Positions 52,221 to 60,520 of a stretch of DNA of 64,000 nt are shown piece by piece (position 1 is the first letter of the stretch; each line of letters starts with the position of its first letter). The translations under genes were made by a program, and so were the position numbers. This stretch comes from Kiritimatiellia bacterium (GTDB taxonomy: Bacteria > Verrucomicrobiota > Kiritimatiellia > RFP12 > DVOR01). The DNA is taken from assembly GCA_017558005.1 (NCBI GenBank), contig JAFYWN010000014.1, positions 107,473 to 171,472 of the forward strand, given 5' to 3'. The notes beneath the pieces were generated by a model that saw only the letters and a program-made list of their open reading frames with translations, ran no database searches and was not told the DNA's origin.

Positions 52221-53930
52221 TTAAATCCTTTCCGGAGTCGGAATGCCGAGCAAGGTTAACCCTCCGCGCAAGACCTTTGAGACGGCATCGCACAAGCGGA
52301 TGCGGCAATCACGCACAGCGGGATCTGCCTTCAATACGGGCGAGCTCTGATAGAAGCTGCTGTAGAGTTGGCTCAGCTGATAGAGATAGTCGGCCAAGAC
52401 GCTCGGCTTGCAGAGATCGCCCGCACGCTGCACGGCATTGGGATATTGCAAGAGGTGAAGGGCGAGTGCCTTTTCGGCATCGCCAGTAATAAAGAGGGGG
52501 TTATCCTTCGGTTTGCGACCCGTTTCTGCGCGATAACGGGCGAGCAAGGAGTTCAAACGCGCATTGGCGTACTGCAAGTAGGGTCCGCTATTGCCTTCAA
52601 GGGCAAGGGCACGCTCCCACGTAAAGACAATCATCGTCGCAGGATCGTGCGAGAGGTCGGCATACTTAATGGCGCCAATGCCGATTGCTTCAGCGAGGGC
52701 TGCGCGTTCCTTTTCGGTCCAATCGGGGTGACTTTCGTCCACAATCTTGCGTGCACGGGCGGCCGCCTCATCGAGGAGCGTTTCAAGTTTAATCACGTTG
52801 CCTTGGCGTGTGGAGAAGGTGCCTTCAGGCAAGCGCATGAGACCGAAGGGCACATGCTGGAGTGCCGCCTTGGCGCAGAAGCCAAGCTTGCCGCAGATGG
52901 CGAAGAATTGCTTGAAGTGAAGTTGCTGACGGTCATCGGTGACGTAGATGATACGCGCAGGGTCAAATTCTTCAGTACGCGACTTGACCGTGGCGATATC
53001 GGTGGAGGTGTAATTGAAGCCGCCGTCACGCTTGCGCACAATGGCCACTTCCAAGCCTTCATCCTTCATGTCCACAATCCATGCGCCTTCGCTCAAGGTG
53101 GCTAAGCCCTTTTCCTTGAGCGTTTCAACGACGGGCTCCAACATCGGCTGGTAGTAGCTTTCGCCACGATAGAGGTCGAAGCTTACATCGAGGCGGTCAT
53201 AGATGCGACCAAATTCACCGAGGGAGATTTCAATAAAGCGCTTCCACACTGCGAGGTTGGCTTCGTCTCCAGCCTGCAACTTCACGAGTTCTTCACGGCA
53301 GGCGTCCAACCACGTGGGATCTTCCTTAGTGGCATTGTAGCTCTGCACGTAGACCTTTTCGAGGAGTTCTACCGTGAGGTTGGCGCGTTCGTCATCGGTG
53401 AGGAAGTGGCGGTAGCCCATGATGAGGATGCCAAATTGCGTTCCCCAGTCACCAAGGTGGTTGTCGGCAATGACGAGATAACCCAGCGCACGCAGGATGC
53501 GGTCAATCGCATTACCAATTACCGTGCTACGAATGTGGCCGATGTGCATCGGCTTTGCTACGTTAGGGGAGGAGTAGTCAATGACGACCTTTTCGTTCGC
53601 ACCGCTCTGCGGAACGCCAAGGTGGGGATCATTGCTGAGCGATTCCACGCCATCAGCGAGGGCGCGGTTCGAAAGGGTTAAGTTGATAAAACCAGGTCCT
53701 GCGACTTCTGCTTTTTCCAAAATGTCAGGCAAGGGGAGTGCCTGAATTACGGCATCGGCTAATGCGCGCGGATTTTTGCCTGCACGCTTGGCGATACCCA
53801 TAGCATCATTGCACTGCCAGTCGCCAAAACGCGAATCCTTTGAGGGCACTACTTTGCCACCGCCACATCCAGGCTCTACTGCTTCAAATGCCGCGCTCAA
53901 CCACTGCTTTACAAGACCTTCGCAATCCAT
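52221..53930 (-). CDS. argS: Arginyl-tRNA synthetase
   Basis: 569-residue class I enzyme charging tRNA-Arg. N-terminal Add-1-like domain (1-115), HIGH-type motif SSPNVAKPMHIGHIRSTVIG (about residues 119-138), a KMSKS-position segment FSTRQGNVIKLETLL, and the C-terminal DALR anticodon domain (about 440-569). It is the first gene of the long leftward operon. An extended -10 (TGATAGAAT) lies about 40 bases before the ATG. Confidence 0.96.
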   Translation of the reverse strand: MDCEGLVKQWLSAAFEAVEPGCGGGKVVPSKDSRFGDWQCNDAMGIAKRAGKNPRALADAVIQALPLPDILEKAEVAGPGFINLTLSNRALADGVESLSNDPHLGVPQSGANEKVVIDYSSPNVAKPMHIGHIRSTVIGNAIDRILRALGYLVIADNHLGDWGTQFGILIMGYRHFLTDDERANLTVELLEKVYVQSYNATKEDPTWLDACREELVKLQAGDEANLAVWKRFIEISLGEFGRIYDRLDVSFDLYRGESYYQPMLEPVVETLKEKGLATLSEGAWIVDMKDEGLEVAIVRKRDGGFNYTSTDIATVKSRTEEFDPARIIYVTDDRQQLHFKQFFAICGKLGFCAKAALQHVPFGLMRLPEGTFSTRQGNVIKLETLLDEAAARARKIVDESHPDWTEKERAALAEAIGIGAIKYADLSHDPATMIVFTWERALALEGNSGPYLQYANARLNSLLARYRAETGRKPKDNPLFITGDAEKALALHLLQYPNAVQRAGDLCKPSVLADYLYQLSQLYSSFYQSSPVLKADPAVRDCRIRLCDAVSKVLRGGLTLLGIPTPERI

Positions 53931-53966
53931 AACGTAAAAAACTCCTAATAAAGAAAAATCATATTT

Positions 53967-53975
53967 ATTCTATCA
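53967..53975 (-). promoter_or_regulatory. Extended -10 promoter for argS operon
   Basis: Minus strand TGA then TAGAAT (53967-53972), no good -35, followed by AGGAG before the start. Confidence 0.45.
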
Positions 53976-54098
53976 CAAAATAAGTGCGCACGCGTGTAGT
54001 AATAGAAGAGAAAGCATGTTAATTTCTACTGAAATACGCACAAAAGTCTTTTTGCGTGAGGAATTTAAGCATTTTGAAGAAGGCTTGGAGGAATAAAG

Positions 54099-54130
54099 CA
54101 CAAGGACGCGACTCGGGTCGCGTCCTTGTG
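54099..54130 (-). terminator. Terminator of glnS
   Basis: Perfect 14-bp stem CACAAGGACGCGAC with its complement across a 4-base loop, 40 bases after the glnS stop, followed by CTTTATT on the minus strand. Confidence 0.85.
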
Positions 54131-54169
54131 ATACGTCTTTTCCACCCGCATCGGGTGTCATAGACGGGT

Positions 54170-55888
54170 TTAACGCTTGAAAGAATCCTTCAGGGTAACC
54201 GTGCGGTTGAAGACGGGTGTGCCAGGCTTGGAAGCATGGACATCCGGCGTGAAGTAGCCAACGCGTTCAAACTGATAGTGTTCACCGGGAAGGGCGTCGC
54301 CGAGGAGGGGCTCCACGTATGCTGTAATCGTCTTCATGCTTTCTGGTGCAAGGGCATCAAGGAAGTTGCCACTCGGGCACGACATGGGGTCTTCCAATGC
54401 GAAAAGGCGGTCGTAGAGGCGCACTTCTGCGGTCTTCGCGTACTTGGCGCTGACCCAGTGGATGGTGCCCTTGACCTTACGCCCATCAGAGGGATTGCCG
54501 CCTTTGCTTTGAGGGTCGTAGGTGCCGTGGATTTCGGTAACATTACCCTCTGCATCCTTCACGATGTGCGTGCAAGTAAAGAGGCAGAGACCACGCAGAC
54601 GCACCTCGTTGCCGACGGTGACGCGGAAGAATTTCTTCACGGGAACTTCCATGAAGTCATCACGATCAATCCAAAGTTCACGGCCAGAGCGAAGGACGCG
54701 CTTGCCCGCAGTTTCGTCTTCGGGATTATTTGGCACTTCGGCGGTGAGTTCTGCGTCCTCAGGTAGGTTGTCAATGACGAGCTTGACCGGGTCCAAAACC
54801 GCCATACGACGCGTGGAGATGCGGTTTAAGTCGTCTCGGACACACCACTCAAGTAATGCAAGGTCGGTGAGTGATTTGTACTTCGAAACACCCGTGCGTT
54901 CGCAGAGGTCGCGGATTGCCGCTGCGGTATATCCGCGACGACGCATGCCTGCCACGGTGGGCATGCGGGGGTCATCCCAGCCGTCCACGTGACCTTCTTC
55001 CACCAATTGACGGAGCAGGCGCTTACTCATCACCGTGTAGGTGAGGTTGAGACGGGCAAATTCACGCTGCTGTGGGCGAATGGTCTTACCATCGCGCACA
55101 ACTAAACGACCCTGTTCTGCGAGGCGATCAATCACCCAATCATAGAGCGGGCGGTGGACTTCAAATTCAAGGGTGCACATGGAGTGTGTTACACCTTCAA
55201 GCGCATCTTCAATTGGGTGCGCGAAGTCATACATCGGATAGCAGTGCCACTTGTCACCAGTGTGATAGTGCGGTTGATTGACAATGCGGTAAATCACCGG
55301 GTCGCGGAAGTGGATGTTGGGCGAGGCCATGTCAATCTTCGCACGCAAACAACGCGTACCTTCGGCGAATTCGCCAGCGCGCATCCGACGGAAGAGGTCA
55401 AGGTTTTCTTCAGGGCTACGATCGCGATAAGGAGAGGGTTTGCCAGGTTCCTGCGGAATGCCGCGATAAGCCTTCCACTCATCCTGTGAGAGTTCGCACA
55501 CATAGGCTTGGCCGCGACGAATAAGTTCTTCTGCGATGTCCCACATGGTTTCAAACATGTCGCAGGCGTAGAAGAACTTATCCCACGAATAGCCGAGCCA
55601 AGAGATGTCTTTCTTTAACTGCTCAACGAATTCATCCGTTTCTTTTGACGGGTTGGTATCGTCCATGCGTAAGTGACACTTGCCGTTAAAGAGGCTTGCC
55701 ATACCGAAGTCAACCCACACCGCCTTCGCGTGGCCAATGTGAATCCATCCATTGGGTTCGGGAGGGAAACGAGTCACCACCGTGCCGTCATTCTTGCCTG
55801 CGGCGAGGTCTTCTTCAATCCATTGACGTAAAAAGTGGCGTGCGGTATCCGATTCGGTTGCGGGGTTCAATGACGCTTTGTCTTCCAT
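54170..55888 (-). CDS. glnS: Glutaminyl-tRNA synthetase
   Basis: 572-residue class I enzyme. HIGH motif in PPEPNGWIHIGHAKAVW, the glutamine-pocket region FGMASLFNGKCHLRMDDTNP, KMSKS-position VMSKRLL, and a two-barrel C-terminal anticodon domain. The frame is open 34 codons further up, but the ATG at 55888 has AAGG upstream and gives the family start. Having glnS implies direct Gln-tRNA charging rather than only the amidotransferase route. Divergent from the TIM-barrel gene. Confidence 0.95.
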   Translation of the reverse strand: MEDKASLNPATESDTARHFLRQWIEEDLAAGKNDGTVVTRFPPEPNGWIHIGHAKAVWVDFGMASLFNGKCHLRMDDTNPSKETDEFVEQLKKDISWLGYSWDKFFYACDMFETMWDIAEELIRRGQAYVCELSQDEWKAYRGIPQEPGKPSPYRDRSPEENLDLFRRMRAGEFAEGTRCLRAKIDMASPNIHFRDPVIYRIVNQPHYHTGDKWHCYPMYDFAHPIEDALEGVTHSMCTLEFEVHRPLYDWVIDRLAEQGRLVVRDGKTIRPQQREFARLNLTYTVMSKRLLRQLVEEGHVDGWDDPRMPTVAGMRRRGYTAAAIRDLCERTGVSKYKSLTDLALLEWCVRDDLNRISTRRMAVLDPVKLVIDNLPEDAELTAEVPNNPEDETAGKRVLRSGRELWIDRDDFMEVPVKKFFRVTVGNEVRLRGLCLFTCTHIVKDAEGNVTEIHGTYDPQSKGGNPSDGRKVKGTIHWVSAKYAKTAEVRLYDRLFALEDPMSCPSGNFLDALAPESMKTITAYVEPLLGDALPGEHYQFERVGYFTPDVHASKPGTPVFNRTVTLKDSFKR

Positions 55889-55922
55889 AATCCTTGCATC
55901 CTTAAAAAATAAAATCCGCATA

Positions 55923-55931
55923 AGTATACCA
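55923..55931 (-). promoter_or_regulatory. Extended -10 promoter for glnS
   Basis: Minus strand TGG followed by TATACT (55923-55928), 35 bases before the glnS start. It faces away from the promoter at 55948-55964. Confidence 0.5.
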
Positions 55932-55947
55932 AATTTACGCATGAATA

Positions 55948-55964
55948 GTGTATTTTGATACACT
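55948..55964 (+). promoter_or_regulatory. Palindrome overlapping a -10 box, likely leaderless start
   Basis: GTGTATTTTGATACAC is a perfect 6-bp inverted repeat with 4-base centre. TGA-TACACT (-10 at 55959-55964) lies 6 bases before the ATG at 55971 and no ribosome site is present, so the RNA probably begins at the start codon. Confidence 0.5.
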
Positions 55965-55970
55965 GTTAGT

Positions 55971-56921
55971 ATGAAGTTTTCGCTTTCCACCTCTTATTTT
56001 GCTGGTCGCCATTATGCGCCAGAAGAAATGGCCGCTAGTACGGTCGCACTAGGCTTTGCGGCGGTTGAGTTAGGTTATTTTACGCGTGATGTGGAGCTTG
56101 ATGCGTGGGAGGATGCGCTTACGGCCGAGGGGCTCACCGTTTCAAGTGTTCATGCGTTTTGTCCAATGCCACTGAGTATGCCACAACTTGGCCCAGAGGT
56201 GTTTAGCCTCGCTTCTCCCGATGCGGATGAACGTCAAGCCGCGATTCAAGCCATGCTCCGCACGTTAGATGCGGCGGCACGATTTGGTGCGCGTGCGATT
56301 GTTACCCATGGGGGGCGCGTTGAACTTCGCGAGCCAGGTCGCCTTTTTGGTTCGCGCCCGTATCGTTCCCAACTCTCTCGCGCACTTCAAGCAACAGGTC
56401 TGGCCGATATGAACCTCGTTGAACGCGAACGCGCCTACCGTGAAGCTGCCGCACCCCACTGGGTGGACGCTGTTTCGTTTGCGTTGGATGTGCTTTTGCC
56501 ACGCTTTGAAGATGCAGGCATTGCGCTCGCTTTTGAGAATTTGCCGGGGTTGGAAGCCTTTCCAGATCCAGCGGAATGTGCTTTTTTGCGAGAACGCTTC
56601 CCTTCGCCCTTCCTGACGGCTTGGTATGATATTGGTCATGGAGAACGTAAAGCTCGTACGGGCGATTGGCCTGTTGCTGAAACGCTTGCGCTTACGTTAG
56701 ACTTTACCGTTGGCACTCACATCCATGATGTGCGTGGATTGGAAGAAGATCACTGCGCGCCAGGCGAGGGAGAGGTGGATTATCACGCCTTGATGCCCCT
56801 CTTGCGCAAGCCTGGCCTTATTCGCGTCTTTGAACCTGCGCCGAATGTCGATTCCGCAGCACTTCAAGCGGGACGCGAACACCTGGAGGCGCTTTTAGCC
56901 GACATTCCTGATATGCTTTGA
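55971..56921 (+). CDS. Sugar phosphate isomerase/epimerase-like TIM-barrel protein
   Basis: 316-residue protein of the xylose isomerase-like/AP endonuclease 2 class. It starts KFSLSTSYFAG, contains VTHGGRVELREP, a metal-binding glutamate in LAFENLPGL, WYDIGHGE (Asp/His ligand), GTHIHDVRG and a final glutamate in VFEPAPN, the usual ligand order. The substrate is unknown. It is a different branch from the EboE-like protein at 27.4 kb. There is no ribosome site; a -10 box six bases upstream suggests a leaderless message. Confidence 0.82.
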   Translation: MKFSLSTSYFAGRHYAPEEMAASTVALGFAAVELGYFTRDVELDAWEDALTAEGLTVSSVHAFCPMPLSMPQLGPEVFSLASPDADERQAAIQAMLRTLDAAARFGARAIVTHGGRVELREPGRLFGSRPYRSQLSRALQATGLADMNLVERERAYREAAAPHWVDAVSFALDVLLPRFEDAGIALAFENLPGLEAFPDPAECAFLRERFPSPFLTAWYDIGHGERKARTGDWPVAETLALTLDFTVGTHIHDVRGLEEDHCAPGEGEVDYHALMPLLRKPGLIRVFEPAPNVDSAALQAGREHLEALLADIPDML

Positions 56922-56950
56922 TGATTAATTACTTTTTGAAAGATGATACG

Positions 56951-57496
56951 ATGAAACAAATTCTTCTTCCGATGTTCGTCATGGCCCTTCTTGGTTGCGT
57001 GGGGTGCACGACTCCACTTGCAGAGACTCCCATGAATGAGGTGGACGCCTATGTCGCCTTCTGTCGTGACTTGGCACTTGATGGCGAGCGGACTCCCGAT
57101 GCATTACGCAGTCCCATCCATGCGCACGAGTATAAAACGGACTGTAGCATTGTCTATGCAGATGCCGATTATTTGAGCTATCGAGTTGAAGCTTTTGAAT
57201 ACACAGGTGGCGCACACGGGATGACCACTGTAACCGTGGGAACCCTTGATCGCAAAACAGGCCGCAAACTGACAGTTGCGGAACTCCTCTCACGCACAAA
57301 CTTGTCTGCACATCAAGATGCAATCAAGGCCTCAATCATCCAACGTCTCGGTGGGGCAGAAAACTTGTTAGCACCCCTCACGCTCACGGATAATTGTTAC
57401 CTTGCAGAAGACGGTCTCCACTTCGTCTATAATCCCCTTGAGATTGCTTGTTACGCCGCAGGCCTCATTGAAGTCACCATCCCCTACAAAAAATAA
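56951..57496 (+). CDS. Lipoprotein with DUF3298-like domain
   Basis: 181 residues from ATG at 56951. A lipoprotein signal is clear: MKQILLPMFVMALLGC, with the cysteine at residue 16 (LLGC). The C-terminal part (about 60-175) has the pattern of DUF3298, as in the C-terminus of RsiV: YEYTGGAHG-like YTGGAHGMTTVTVG, LDRKTGRKLTVAELL and LHFVYNPLEIACYAAG. A coupled ATG at 56921 would add 10 residues before the signal peptide and is less likely. Confidence 0.75.
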   Translation: MKQILLPMFVMALLGCVGCTTPLAETPMNEVDAYVAFCRDLALDGERTPDALRSPIHAHEYKTDCSIVYADADYLSYRVEAFEYTGGAHGMTTVTVGTLDRKTGRKLTVAELLSRTNLSAHQDAIKASIIQRLGGAENLLAPLTLTDNCYLAEDGLHFVYNPLEIACYAAGLIEVTIPYKK

Positions 57497-57779
57497 AGTA
57501 AGGGATGGCTTATCAGACTCTACTTACGTTGCGATGGCGTGCGGAAATAATGCCGTGACATATCCGTGCCACGGCATAACGGATATTGTGTAAAGCTTAA
57601 GTTGTGAAGCGGCGCTTTTCTGGTTGTGCGAGAGATTCACGCCCTAATTAAATAGGATAGTTGTTGTCTTTGGTGTACCACCCTCTCCTTAAGAGGGAAA
57701 TTCGATGGAGATAAGGTGGTATTCAGAGTGTTTTCTAGTGCTTTTTGAGGGGGAAATAGGATTCTTTGCGTACATTCGC
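57497..57779. other. Gene-free spacer between the lipoprotein gene and purC
   Basis: Holds a hairpin ATGCCGTG/CACGGCAT (57550-57577) that may end the lipoprotein transcript, and a compact structure in which CCCTCT-CCTTA-AGAGGG (57681-57697) sits inside TACCA/TGGTA (57676-57721). The purC promoter lies downstream of both, so neither is in the purC leader. No coding frame seen. Confidence 0.45.
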
Positions 57780-57808
57780 TTGCATCGCGTGCGAATTTTA
57801 GAGATAAT
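57780..57808 (+). promoter_or_regulatory. Sigma-70-type promoter for purC
   Basis: TTGCAT, 17-base spacer, GATAAT (57803-57808), with AAGGAG just before the purC ATG. Confidence 0.6.
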
Positions 57809-57843
57809 AAGAGACGTTTTCTATTTTGAAATAAGGAGCGACT

Positions 57844-58758
57844 ATGAAATTTGATAAGCGCGGTGCGCTGATGGAAGTGAATGTCCCTGGCATGGATAAG
57901 ATTCAGGGTAAGGTGCGCGACATCTATGATCTTGGCGATAAGATTCTCATCGTTGTGACCGACCGTTTGAGCGCGTTTGACGTGATTATGGACGACGGTG
58001 TCCCCGGCAAGGGCAAGGTGCTGAATAGCATTTCGACCTTCTGGTTCCGCAAGTTGGGTCACATTTGCCCCACTCATTTGATTTCTGCGGATGTGAAAGA
58101 CTATCCGGCTCCGTTCAATGAAATGCCTGAATTGCAGGGCCGTTCGATGTTGGTGCGTAAGTTGAAGGTTGTTCCTTACGAATGCATCGTGCGTGGTTAT
58201 CTCACGGGAAGCGGTTGGGCAGAATACAAGAAGCAGGGCACGGTGAATGGTCAGCAGCTGCGTGAGGGCTACCAGAATGCTTCTAAGCTTGATGACGTGC
58301 TTTTTACCCCCACTACGAAGGCTGCAATTGGCAATCACGACATGGCTGTGACCGTTGAGGAAATGACCAAGGACGTGGGCGAAGCATTGGCGACGAAGCT
58401 TCGCGACCTCTCTATTGCGCTCTACACTGAAGCAGCAAAGCACGCAGAAAGCCGTGGTATTATCCTCGCCGATACGAAGTTTGAATTCGGTTTGGATGAA
58501 GAGGGTAATGTTGTTCTTGCGGACGAAGCATTGACCCCTGACTCGTCTCGTTTCTGGGCGAAGTCCACCTATGCCATCGGCAGCAATCCTCCGAGCATGG
58601 ATAAGCAGTTCGTGCGTGACTGGTTGGATGCCATCAATTTCAATCATCAGCCTCCAGCTCCTCCGTTGCCTGATGAGGTGATTGAAAAGACTCAGGCGAT
58701 CTATGCCGAATGCTACACGCGCCTGACTGAAGGCGAAGCTTGCGCCCCCGTGCTTTAA
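57844..58758 (+). CDS. purC: Phosphoribosylaminoimidazole-succinocarboxamide synthase
   Basis: Joins aspartate to CAIR in purine synthesis. The 304-residue protein shows GKVRDIYDLGDKILIVVTDR, LSAFDVIMDDGVPGKGKVL, ECIVRGYLTGSGW and the C-terminal IILADTKFEFGLDEEG, the SAICAR synthase core. Its length matches the eukaryote-like longer type rather than the 237-residue E. coli form. The GH20 gene starts one base after the stop. Confidence 0.96.
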   Translation: MKFDKRGALMEVNVPGMDKIQGKVRDIYDLGDKILIVVTDRLSAFDVIMDDGVPGKGKVLNSISTFWFRKLGHICPTHLISADVKDYPAPFNEMPELQGRSMLVRKLKVVPYECIVRGYLTGSGWAEYKKQGTVNGQQLREGYQNASKLDDVLFTPTTKAAIGNHDMAVTVEEMTKDVGEALATKLRDLSIALYTEAAKHAESRGIILADTKFEFGLDEEGNVVLADEALTPDSSRFWAKSTYAIGSNPPSMDKQFVRDWLDAINFNHQPPAPPLPDEVIEKTQAIYAECYTRLTEGEACAPVL

Positions 58759-58759
58759 A

Positions 58760-60520
58760 ATGACGGCCGCAATGCCTTTCTTGATTCCCCCGCGTCGCTT
58801 TGATGCGCACGGGGGATTTTTTTCTCTTTCGCCGCATGCGGTGCTTACGCTTGCCGCACCAGAACCCCTTCCGCACGCCTTGCGTTTAGCCGAATCGCTT
58901 GTGCCGCAGGGCGGGGGGCGTCAATGTTGTACGGGTCCAAATTATACACTGACGTTTGGTGCGCCAGAGGCATTACCTGAAGTGCCTGAGATTGTTTCGG
59001 AGGCGTCGCCAGAGGCGTACGCCTTTACGATTACAACGTCGGGTGTGGCGGCGCGTGCGACTTCGGCGGAGGGACTTTTTCGGTGTTGCGCTTTTCTAAA
59101 ACGTGAATTGGCGCGCGGCCAATTGCCGTGCGGGTGCGGCGAGGATGCTCCGCAAAAGGCGGTGCGTGGGGTGATGCTTGATGTCTCACGTAATCGCACC
59201 TATAGTTTGAAGACGCTCTTTAGCGTGGTGGACCAACTCGTCTTGTTGGGTATGAATCGCTTAGAGCTTTACTTTGAAAATGTTTTTGCTTATCGCGACC
59301 ATGTTGCGGTGTGGGGGAAGACTTCGCCTTACACCCCAACAGATATTGCGGCATTGGATGCCTACTGTGCGGCGCGATTTGTCCAACTTGTTCCGAATCA
59401 AAATACCTTGGGACACTTTGAACGTTGGCTGAAGCATCCGGACTATTTACGTTACGCAGAGTTGCCACAGGGAGGCGCGCGAACGCCATGGGGCAGTATT
59501 CAGGCGCATCCCACCGGCCTTTTTGCAGCCGACCGCACCACGCGTGACTTTGTGAAGGGGCTTCTTAATGAACTCTTGCCTTGCTTTACGCATGCGAAGA
59601 CGGTGAATCTTGGCGGTGATGAGGTCTTTGATTTGGGGCAGGGGCGTTCGCAGTGCGAGGACAAAGCGGCGCTTTATTTGGGCTACATGCGTGAAATGGC
59701 CGATGTTGCGTTGCATCATGGCAAACGGCCAGAGCTTTGGGCGGATATGTTGATTCGCCATCCTGAGATTTTGCCTGAGGTTAAACGCATCTTACCTGAG
59801 GTGCGTTGGCTCGTATGGGGTTACGAAGCATCTGACCCAATTGTCGCGAATGCGGAACGATTGCAAGCGGAGGGCTTGGAGGTTGTCGTCAGTCCAGGCA
59901 CGTCATCGTGGCGTAGTTTCTGCGGTAGAACGTCCAATATGCTCGCCAATATTCGAGCCGCCGCGTCTGTGGCATCGTCAGGCATTCTGCTGACAGATTG
60001 GGGCGATGCGGGTCATTGGCAACCCCTTACGATTTCCCTTCCTGCGCTTACCTTTGCTGGTGCACTTGCGTGGAATCCGACTGCAGAACCTGATGTGGCG
60101 GTATTAACGGATGTTTTATGCGGTGAGGATGGATTGGGTGAGTGTCTCTTACGCTTGGGTGATACTTACCTAACGGCAAATGCCGCTGCGGGTAATGCCA
60201 CAAAACTCTTCCAAGCCTATAATCTGCCGCTTGCTGATGCGCCGAAATTGGAACCCGATGCGCTCCGTAAGACACTTGATGAACTGGAAGAACTTGCAGC
60301 ATTGCCAGTGCTCTCGGGAAGCTCTCTCGCCGTACGTGAGACGCGTTATGCTCTGGAATTGCAACGTCTCGCAGTGCTCCGCGCCTTACAAACGCCGGGA
60401 TTACGTCGTAGACGTGCCGCACTTGCTGCCCAGATGTCGCTCTTATGGGCTGAACGTGGTCCGCGTGCACAATTAGATGACTCACTGTCGGCTTTTCTTT
60501 CACAGGAGTTGCCAGAATGA
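58760..60520 (+). CDS. Glycoside hydrolase family 20-like (beta-N-acetylhexosaminidase) protein
   Basis: 586-residue protein. Residues 1-130 resemble the GH20b lead domain; the TIM barrel begins with RGVMLDVSRNRTYSLKTL (about 135) and carries the Asp-Glu catalytic pair in LGGDEVFDLGQG (about residues 287-288), where Glu is the acid. No signal peptide is present, unlike most secreted family members, so it is probably cytoplasmic and may act on recycled wall fragments or imported sugars. It is coupled to tilS by a 4-base overlap (ATGA) and follows purC by one base. Confidence 0.8.
   Translation: MTAAMPFLIPPRRFDAHGGFFSLSPHAVLTLAAPEPLPHALRLAESLVPQGGGRQCCTGPNYTLTFGAPEALPEVPEIVSEASPEAYAFTITTSGVAARATSAEGLFRCCAFLKRELARGQLPCGCGEDAPQKAVRGVMLDVSRNRTYSLKTLFSVVDQLVLLGMNRLELYFENVFAYRDHVAVWGKTSPYTPTDIAALDAYCAARFVQLVPNQNTLGHFERWLKHPDYLRYAELPQGGARTPWGSIQAHPTGLFAADRTTRDFVKGLLNELLPCFTHAKTVNLGGDEVFDLGQGRSQCEDKAALYLGYMREMADVALHHGKRPELWADMLIRHPEILPEVKRILPEVRWLVWGYEASDPIVANAERLQAEGLEVVVSPGTSSWRSFCGRTSNMLANIRAAASVASSGILLTDWGDAGHWQPLTISLPALTFAGALAWNPTAEPDVAVLTDVLCGEDGLGECLLRLGDTYLTANAAAGNATKLFQAYNLPLADAPKLEPDALRKTLDELEELAALPVLSGSSLAVRETRYALELQRLAVLRALQTPGLRRRRAALAAQMSLLWAERGPRAQLDDSLSAFLSQELPE

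Noticed and set aside
57676..57721. Possible riboswitch for purC
   Set aside because: The structure lies upstream of the purC promoter (57780-57808), so it is not in the RNA leader, and it lacks purine, PRPP or ZTP riboswitch signatures.
57637..58647. 336-codon minus-strand frame opposite purC
   Set aside because: Antisense shadow of purC.
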